DNA from: Bacteroides sp.
Lineage (GTDB): Bacteria > Bacteroidota > Bacteroidia > Bacteroidales > Bacteroidaceae
Length of the DNA stretch: 61,769 nt
Direction: 5' to 3'
NCBI GenBank assembly: GCA_020861095.1
Contig: JAJBTC010000138.1
Span: 1-61,769 of the forward strand
Under the pieces are notes generated by a model. The model saw only the letters and a program-made list of their open reading frames with translations. It made no database searches and was not told the origin of the DNA. The translations under genes and the position numbers were made by a program. This document shows positions 55,725 to 61,769 of the stretch, in pieces. Every line of letters starts with the position of its first letter. Positions within the stretch are counted from its first letter, which is position 1.

Positions 55725-58700
55725 TTATTTGTCTTGAAAGAATGAAAGGATGGCTTTCATCAGTTGTTCTCTCCCGGCCGGGGTCTTTACCGATTCGAAG
55801 GGGAAGCCCAGTACACAGGTCTTGTAATCTCCCTGATAAGCTATTCCGGCGCTGAGGTTGTTCTCGCTGTAACGGAATACCGTGTAAGCACCTTCGGCGG
55901 CAGGCTCTATGGCATCCGGAGACTCGACGACATACGATTCCGGATTCAATTCGTTGAAGTATGCGTAGTTTCCGGTGAGGGTCCGGAAAGGAGAAGCTAC
56001 CGACTTTACCTGGCCCGTGACGGCGGCCTGATTGACCCGCCATTTGTATTTCAGTACCTCTGTGGCAAATGTCTGGTCTTTCGGATCGCTTTCTGCCAGC
56101 CAGTTGTCCCAGAGATCGGTACCTACGTAGGCACCCGATATAAAGATATTACCTCCGCTCTGGCAATAGCTGGTGATGGCTTTCTGCATCTCTTTGTCAA
56201 ACGTTTTGTAGGTAAGGGGGAGGAGTGTGCCCGGACCCATCTTGGTCTGACACTCTTTGCCGAGGATCAGGTCTACCACCGCATAGGGTTCCAGAGATAC
56301 GGCGCCGTTCTTCACCACTTCGTCGCTACAGGATACGAAGGAATACCCCGCTTTGAGTATGGCAGAGCCATGCACCGACGGGTAGTCGAAGGTATTTCCG
56401 GCAATCACCATCGTTTCGTAGTTGGCGTAGCTGTCTCCGAACCCGGAAGCATCGTCGTCCATCCAGGGGATCTGGCGGCGGAATTCCTTCATGCGGCCGA
56501 TGTAGCTGATGTCGTTCAGGTAAGGTACCCCGTGATCTACAAGATCTAAGAAACCGGCTGTGGAGTCGGCCTGGAAATCAAAGTCGGCAGGAGCACTGAT
56601 GCGGTTGAAGCCGTTGATCACCAATACAGTGCCTTTTTCATTCAGCGCTTTTGCGGCGGAAAGGATCTCCGACGGGAAGCTCTCTCCTCCTTTGTTCACA
56701 GCAGTGATTTTGAAGCTGCACACCACACCGGCCGGGATGGAAGTCCGGTAAGAAGGCCTATCTACCAGGGTTCCCTTGTCGAAAGCACCCTCACCGATGC
56801 GGGTATACACGATATATTTATCTGCTTTGGCCGTTGGCTCCAAAGGATCCTCTACCGGCTGCCAGGTGAGCTCCACTTCATTTTCACCCAGGAAACAGAG
56901 GTTCATATGATCTACCGGCAGCGGCTGTACCACATATTCGGTGTTGTACTGCGAACTGAGGAAACGCAGCATGCCTTTGTAGATGGAACGGCTGACCGTG
57001 AAGCGGAAACGAGGATCGAGGCCGTAACGCATATCGGCAAAATTCTGGTGTGAGAGCAATTCCAGAAGCATAGCAGGCACACGGGGAACGCGGGCTTCGA
57101 AGTAGGACTGGTTCCACATACCACGGCGCGACCAGTTGGGATCGTACAACGTACGGATGTCGTCTACGATGTATGACTGTATCAGGTCGGTCAGGTCACG
57201 GGCCATATAACGTGACGTTCCATTGGCATACACTCCGTCGTAAGGCTCGGTATGGAATATACCCAGTGTGCCGATGATGGAGTCGTTGAAGGTAGTGCCG
57301 GCATCGGTGTGGAAAGCCAGAGACAAGTCGATGGGAATATTCAGTCCTTTTTCCGTCGGATTGGCCGAAGAACCTCCTGCCAGATAGTTGACCCACATAC
57401 CGCGAGATTTGTAGTCATCTGTATAGTCGTTCTTACCCTGGCTTTCCGAATAGATGCTGTCGGGGATACCCGCCCATTGCAGCCAGTAACGGGCCCCTTC
57501 CGTGAAACGGGGATATCCGCTGGTCTCATAGGGATAATCTACCGGAGGGAGTTGACGGAAGGTTGCCTGGGTGGCCTGGTCCGAGCTCTTTACATTTTCA
57601 GTAGCTCTTTCGTCCGAAATGCGACGTGCGATGTTCCCGTATCCGCCGCCGATCTTCACTCCGTCTGCAGTGAGGATACGCCCTGCTTTGTCTGAGCGGT
57701 TGGTAAGCACCACTTTTCCTTCGTGGCTTTTGCCGGCGGCAAAAGTGAAATGTCCCAGATAGATCCAGGTGCCTCCACCCATTTGTTGGTTCACCTTGAA
57801 CTGGGATACTCCTCCCAGGTGATGTACGGTGTAGAGAGCGTCGTCTGTACTGTTGGGCAATGTCTGATAAGAGACATAGACCGCGTATGATCCGGTTTCC
57901 GGGATAGAGGGTATCCATTCTGCCAGGCTTTCGTTGCCTTTTTTTGATGGTCTCTGTCTGGCGGTAAGTCCCTTCGCGGAACGGATTCTCGAAATCTTTG
58001 TATGCCGGGCGCAGGTGTGCGAAGCCGGGCTGGGTGCCCATGCTCCAGGGTTTATCTCCCGGATATTCGATGTAGGAAGATTGTCTGTCCAGTGTACCGT
58101 CGTTATCTATAAGGATCTCATGGATCTGTGTGTCTCTTTCGCGGGGTAACAACACGTTTGCACCGGCCTTTTCCAGCATCGGTACCACGAAAGGCAACAC
58201 ATAGCTTTGTGTATAGAGGTCTTCTACGGTCTGGAAGATGCGTGCGCGCTGCCATTCCCAGCGGGTCAGCTTGGGTTCGTAGTAGAACCCGTGGCTTTGC
58301 CAGAGAGCGATGTGACGGTTTTGCAGTCCGTGAGTAGGAGTGTACAGCCTGCCGACCGGAGTAACGAGAGGTTTGTCTACCTGGTTGCGGAAGGTTGGCG
58401 CAGCCTTGTCTTTTTTGCTGCGAAAAGCCAGAGGAATGAGATCTTCGATCTTTTTTCCATTGGTAACCAGCTCTAATGTATAAGACGCATATTCCGCTGG
58501 CAGCAAGTTGCGGATGCCGTCATAGATCTCTTTTACATTCTCTTCCCGGAAAGGAATATAAGAGCAATCTCTGTTTGCTTCTAAGGTCAGGGTCCGGCCT
58601 TCGAAAGAGTAGGCCGTGATCGCCACCCGATGCACAGCTATCTCTTTGCGTGCTGTTTCGAGCAGGAAAGAACTGATGCGTTCCAGGGTCTCCCCGGGAA

Positions 58701-58776
58701 GTTCCTGAGCGCTCAGTTGTTGCAGGGGGAGGCAACAACTGAGAATCCAGAGTAGTAGTAAACTTCTTTTTATCAT
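55725..58776 (-). CDS. Large secreted amidase with golvesin-like domain, frameshifted in an A run
   Basis: From ATG 58776 with a signal peptide ('LLLLWILSCCLPLQQLSAQ'). The frame breaks at TTTTTTT (57939-57945; seven A on the coding strand). Removing one A gives 'TIKKGNESLAEWIPSIPETG' and about 1016 residues in all. The first half of an N-acetylmuramoyl-L-alanine amidase (Amidase_3) domain is 'RHIALWQSHGFYYEPKL...EKAGANVLLPRERD'. A golvesin/xanthan-lyase-like domain ('YTVHHLGGVSQFKVNQQMGG') is inserted. The amidase then resumes with 'SLAFHTDAG' and the catalytic Glu region 'PAMLLELLSHQNF'. A fibronectin III domain and a C-terminal alpha/beta domain follow. It would cut peptide stems from MurNAc. 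Confidence 0.83.
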
Positions 58777-58789
58777 TGTGTTAAGTGAA

Positions 58790-60235
58790 TTATTTTTTTA
58801 CGATCAGTAAGCAAAGTCCGATAAATGTGAACAAGGCATTGAATATCAGAAGTTCGTAGCTGAACTCATATCCGTTGAACCAGGCTGCCGAGTTCTTCTG
58901 GAGAATGAAGCAGAGCAGCGGAGACACCAGAGCCACTACAGGAACATACCTGTCACGTACCTGTCTTTTGGTAAATATGCCAAAGGCAAAGAGTCCGAGG
59001 ATAGGTCCGTAGGTATAACTTGCCAGGATATATACCGCGTCGATCACACTGGTATTGTTGAGCGCGTTAATCACTACGATCACCAGGCCCATGACTACTG
59101 CCATGCCTACATGCACCCGTTTGCGGATAGATACGACTTTCTCTTCACTCTTGTCTTTCGATCCCAGTACGTCTACGGTGAAAGAGGTGGTCAGTGCCGT
59201 GAGTGCCGATCCAGCTGCCGAATACGCGGAAGAGATCAGTCCGATGATGAACAATATGCCTACAATGGCCGGGAAATAATTCCCGGTGGCGATCATCGGG
59301 AACAGTTCGTCGCTTTTCTCCGGATTGGCTATGCCATTCTGAGCCGTAAATGTATAAAGCAATACACCCAGCATCAGGAACAATAGGATCACGAAGAACT
59401 GGGAGATACCGCTGGTGATCATATTCTTCTGAGAATCCTTGAAATTCTTGCAACTCAGGTTGCGCTGCATCATGTCCTGATCCAGCCCTGTCATTGCGAT
59501 CATGGTGAATACACCCGCCAGGAACTGTTTGAAGAAATATCTCTTGTCGTTCACATCATCGAAAAAGAACATACGGGACATATCGTTGTCAGAGAGGGTA
59601 GAGATCATACCTGTAAAACTCAGATCCAGATTCGATGCGATGTAATAAATACACAATACAACGGACACTACTAAGCAGAAGGTTTTTAACGTATCTATCC
59701 AGATCAGCGATTTTACCCCTCCCTGGAAGGTATAGAGCCAGACTAAGGCAACCGTAATGATCACATTGAGGATAAAAGGTAGGCCATACGGATCGAAAAC
59801 CAGAAGTTGCAAGGTCAGGCAGACTAAGAACAAACGTACCGCTGCGCCCAGCATTTTGGAGATGAAGAAAAACCAGGCTCCGGTCTTGTAGGTAGAGATA
59901 CCGAAACGGTTTTCCAGATACTCATAAATGGACACTAAATTCATGCGGTAGAACAGAGGTATCAAAACATAGGCTATGATGAACTGTCCGACCACGAACC
60001 CAAGCACCATTTGCAGGTAGGAGAAACTCTTGGCTTCTACCATACCCGGTACGGAAACAAACGTAACTCCGGAAATACTCGAACCGATCATAGCAAAGGC
60101 TACCACATACCAGGCCGATTTGCGGTTGCCGACAAAGAATCCTTCATTGTCGGCCTTTCTTCCTGCAATGTAGGATATGGTGAAAAGAATGATGAAATAA
60201 GCAGCAATCGTGATGATAATGGATAAAGGGCTCAT
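58790..60235 (-). CDS. Sodium:solute symporter (SSS family)
   Basis: 481 residues with about thirteen hydrophobic spans. 'ISYIAGRKADNEGFFVGNRK' and 'FAMIGSSISGVTFVSVPGM' open the LeuT-fold SSS core, and 'SAYSAAGSALTALTTSFTVD' is the conserved sodium-site helix 8 region. It carries a solute inward with Na+. In related Bacteroidales clusters it lies with NamZ and amidase genes, so an amino sugar or peptidoglycan fragment is the likely cargo; sialic acid and other sugars are alternatives. Ends 13 bp before the amidase start. Confidence 0.9.
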   Translation of the reverse strand: MSPLSIIITIAAYFIILFTISYIAGRKADNEGFFVGNRKSAWYVVAFAMIGSSISGVTFVSVPGMVEAKSFSYLQMVLGFVVGQFIIAYVLIPLFYRMNLVSIYEYLENRFGISTYKTGAWFFFISKMLGAAVRLFLVCLTLQLLVFDPYGLPFILNVIITVALVWLYTFQGGVKSLIWIDTLKTFCLVVSVVLCIYYIASNLDLSFTGMISTLSDNDMSRMFFFDDVNDKRYFFKQFLAGVFTMIAMTGLDQDMMQRNLSCKNFKDSQKNMITSGISQFFVILLFLMLGVLLYTFTAQNGIANPEKSDELFPMIATGNYFPAIVGILFIIGLISSAYSAAGSALTALTTSFTVDVLGSKDKSEEKVVSIRKRVHVGMAVVMGLVIVVINALNNTSVIDAVYILASYTYGPILGLFAFGIFTKRQVRDRYVPVVALVSPLLCFILQKNSAAWFNGYEFSYELLIFNALFTFIGLCLLIVKK

Positions 60236-60325
60236 ATTCCGGTCGTATTATAAGGGTGATTGGTTATTGCTCCCACTGTGTAAATAATTGGTTTTGCTGA
60301 ATGACATGTAACTTATATATGTTCT

Positions 60326-61495
60326 TTATTCTTCGTATAACAAATAAGGTCTGCGTTGTACTTTGAATTTTTCTACATCCTCCTGCCACATCGCTTTGAT
60401 CTCTTCGGCGCTGTGGCCTGCTCTGATCATTTTACGTACATAGTCCGTACCGACCAGCAGTTCAAAGAAAGGACGGAAGAAATGATCGTCCAGATTGAGG
60501 TTATTATATGCGTCGATCACGAAACTGAGATCTACTCCTCTTTTCCAGGCATCTTCGTCTGACATCTGGCTCAGATCTACTCCGTAGCACAAACGGTCGA
60601 GTTGCGGCGGATTCTTGGCTCCCGGCACGCTGCGCGGAGTAAATGAGTAGTCGTATCCTTTCATATTGGGATGTCCGTAGACCTGGAAAGGTACAGAGGT
60701 ACCTCTACCCAGACTAACGGGGGTTGCTTCGAAGAAATAGATAGACGGGTAGAGGTAGATAGAGGTCATATTAGGTAGATTAGGGGACGGTGGAATGGGC
60801 AGACGATACAAGGTCTGGTGGGTGTAGTTGTCACACGGAATAACTGTCAGATCACACACACGTGATCCGGGTAGCCAGCGTTCTCCGTTGACCATCCTAC
60901 CCAGTTCGCCCAGGGTCATGCCGTGTACAATGGGGATGGGCAACCAACCTACACCGGATTTGTATTTCATATCCAGGATAGGACCATCTACATAATGTCC
61001 GTTGGGATTGGGGCGGTCCAGGATCAGTACTTTGCGGTTGTATTCCGCGCAGACATCCATCAGTCGTACCATAGAGGCGTAATAGGTGTAATAACGAAGC
61101 CCTACATCCTGTATATCAACAACTAATATATCGAATTTACGCATAGATTCTTCACTGGGTTTTCCGGATTTGCCATCATATAAGGACAAAATTGGTACTC
61201 CTGTTTCCGGATCTACTGAGCTGGATACATGTTCTCCTGCGTCGGCATCTCCCCGGAATCCATGTTCCGGTGAGAAGATCGCGACTACATCCAGTTTATT
61301 TTCCAGCAGTAAATCTACTACATGTTTGTCGCCCACCATTCCGGTATGGTTCGAAAATACAGCAATACGCTTGTTCTTCAGGATAGGAAAATAGATATCT
61401 GTTCGCTCGGCTCCCAGCACAACATCGTTGCTTTTCTGTCCGTAAGAAGCCAAGCAGACATACAGCATACAGATCATTAAAAGGTTTTTCTTCAT
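60326..61495 (-). CDS. Second NamZ-like DUF1343 protein
   Basis: 389 residues with a signal peptide ('LLMICMLYVCLASYGQ'). DUF1343 motifs: 'IAVFSNHTGMVG', 'AIFSPEHGFRGDADAGEHV', 'GVPILSLYDG', 'LVVDIQDVGLRYYTYYASM', 'ILDRPNPNGHYVDGP', 'HGMTLGELGRMVNGERWL' and 'VSLGRGTSVPFQVYGHPN'. It keeps the same motif positions as the first NamZ but differs widely in sequence, so it is an ancient paralog. It probably removes terminal MurNAc, possibly from different muropeptides. First gene of the cluster, with a clear promoter upstream. Confidence 0.88.
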   Translation of the reverse strand: MKKNLLMICMLYVCLASYGQKSNDVVLGAERTDIYFPILKNKRIAVFSNHTGMVGDKHVVDLLLENKLDVVAIFSPEHGFRGDADAGEHVSSSVDPETGVPILSLYDGKSGKPSEESMRKFDILVVDIQDVGLRYYTYYASMVRLMDVCAEYNRKVLILDRPNPNGHYVDGPILDMKYKSGVGWLPIPIVHGMTLGELGRMVNGERWLPGSRVCDLTVIPCDNYTHQTLYRLPIPPSPNLPNMTSIYLYPSIYFFEATPVSLGRGTSVPFQVYGHPNMKGYDYSFTPRSVPGAKNPPQLDRLCYGVDLSQMSDEDAWKRGVDLSFVIDAYNNLNLDDHFFRPFFELLVGTDYVRKMIRAGHSAEEIKAMWQEDVEKFKVQRRPYLLYEE

Positions 61496-61527
61496 GGTAA
61501 TATCTGTTAAGGGGGTACATTCAAGAA

Positions 61528-61561
61528 CAAATATAGGGTTTAATTTAATATCAAAAACAAA
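61528..61561 (-). promoter_or_regulatory. Promoter of the peptidoglycan salvage cluster
   Basis: On the minus strand, TTTG (complement of 61558-61561), 22 bp, then TATATTTG (complement of 61528-61535), an exact -7 match. The leader is about 25-30 bases. The region beyond (61562-61769) is very AT-rich with no gene seen. Confidence 0.65.
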
Positions 61562-61769
61562 ACTTTATATATATTTTAATTTATAACCAATAATTTGCAA
61601 TTAAATGTATAGTCACCTTATTAATATATAAATTTTGTTCTTGTTAACTTTTAAAACTTCCTTTCCTCCTCTTTGCTTTTCCTGTTTATACTAATTCCTA
61701 TCAGAACTTGGTAACGGAAAAAACGACAACGAAAATTCCTTGTGTATGAACCTTTAATAAATCAACAGA

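Overview
The window looks like a chromosomal segment of a gut or oral Bacteroidales, most likely a Parabacteroides- or Tannerella-like member of Tannerellaceae. The evidence is SusC/SusD pairs, Bacteroidetes-type promoters (TTTG about 21 bp before TAnnTTTG), Bacteroidetes fimbrillin genes, many short lipoprotein signals and a murQ/murK/DUF5009 cluster. Genus is an inference; no rRNA or marker search was possible.

Layout. 1-3215: an orphan PstS-like lipoprotein, then 2.2 kb of repeat-rich non-coding DNA with a roughly 300-bp palindrome. 3165-15052: a polysaccharide utilisation locus, all on the minus strand: a membrane-anchored Y_Y_Y/LuxR-type regulator, SusC, SusD, a GH3 beta-glucosidase and a GH144 enzyme. 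The GH144/GH3 pair points to beta-1,2-glucan as substrate. 15271-20376: small independent units (AraC regulator, VOC protein, exported nitroreductase, pyruvate:quinone oxidoreductase, small secreted protein). 20842-28384: housekeeping stretch (tRNA-Leu, S41 protease, DUF3316 protein, topoisomerase IV A subunit, glycyl-tRNA synthetase, FKBP-like lipoprotein). 28592-36745: two AraC-type regulators followed by a fimbrial operon (DUF3575 outer-membrane protein, Mfa2/DUF5119-like anchor, two fimbrillins). The second regulator and the fimbrial operon share a striking paired 21-bp-spaced direct-repeat operator. 37417-38235: an unrecognised lipoprotein.

38911-61561: a 15-gene minus-strand cluster for peptidoglycan amino-sugar salvage. 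From the promoter end it runs: NamZ-like protein, Na+/solute symporter, large amidase, phosphoesterase/PQQ-propeller protein, glycosyltransferase, DUF4922, SpoIID, AmpG-like permease, second NamZ, FAD/Fe-S D-2-hydroxyacid (D-lactate) dehydrogenase, DUF5009 membrane protein (MurT candidate), MurK-like kinase, MurQ, and a serine-hydrolase/SGNH fusion. The logic is complete on paper: peptide and MurNAc are cut off outside, MurNAc is imported and phosphorylated, MurQ splits it to GlcNAc-6-P plus D-lactate, and the dehydrogenase oxidises the D-lactate.

Two features run through the window. First, short intergenic elements with near-perfect terminal inverted repeats built from iterated ATCGTAAAT-type units sit between the murQ-end genes, and a related array lies in frame inside the dehydrogenase gene. 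Second, three genes (the DUF3575 signal peptide, the glycosyltransferase, the amidase) are each broken by a single-base change in a homopolymer; these are either sequencing errors or phase-variable tracts.
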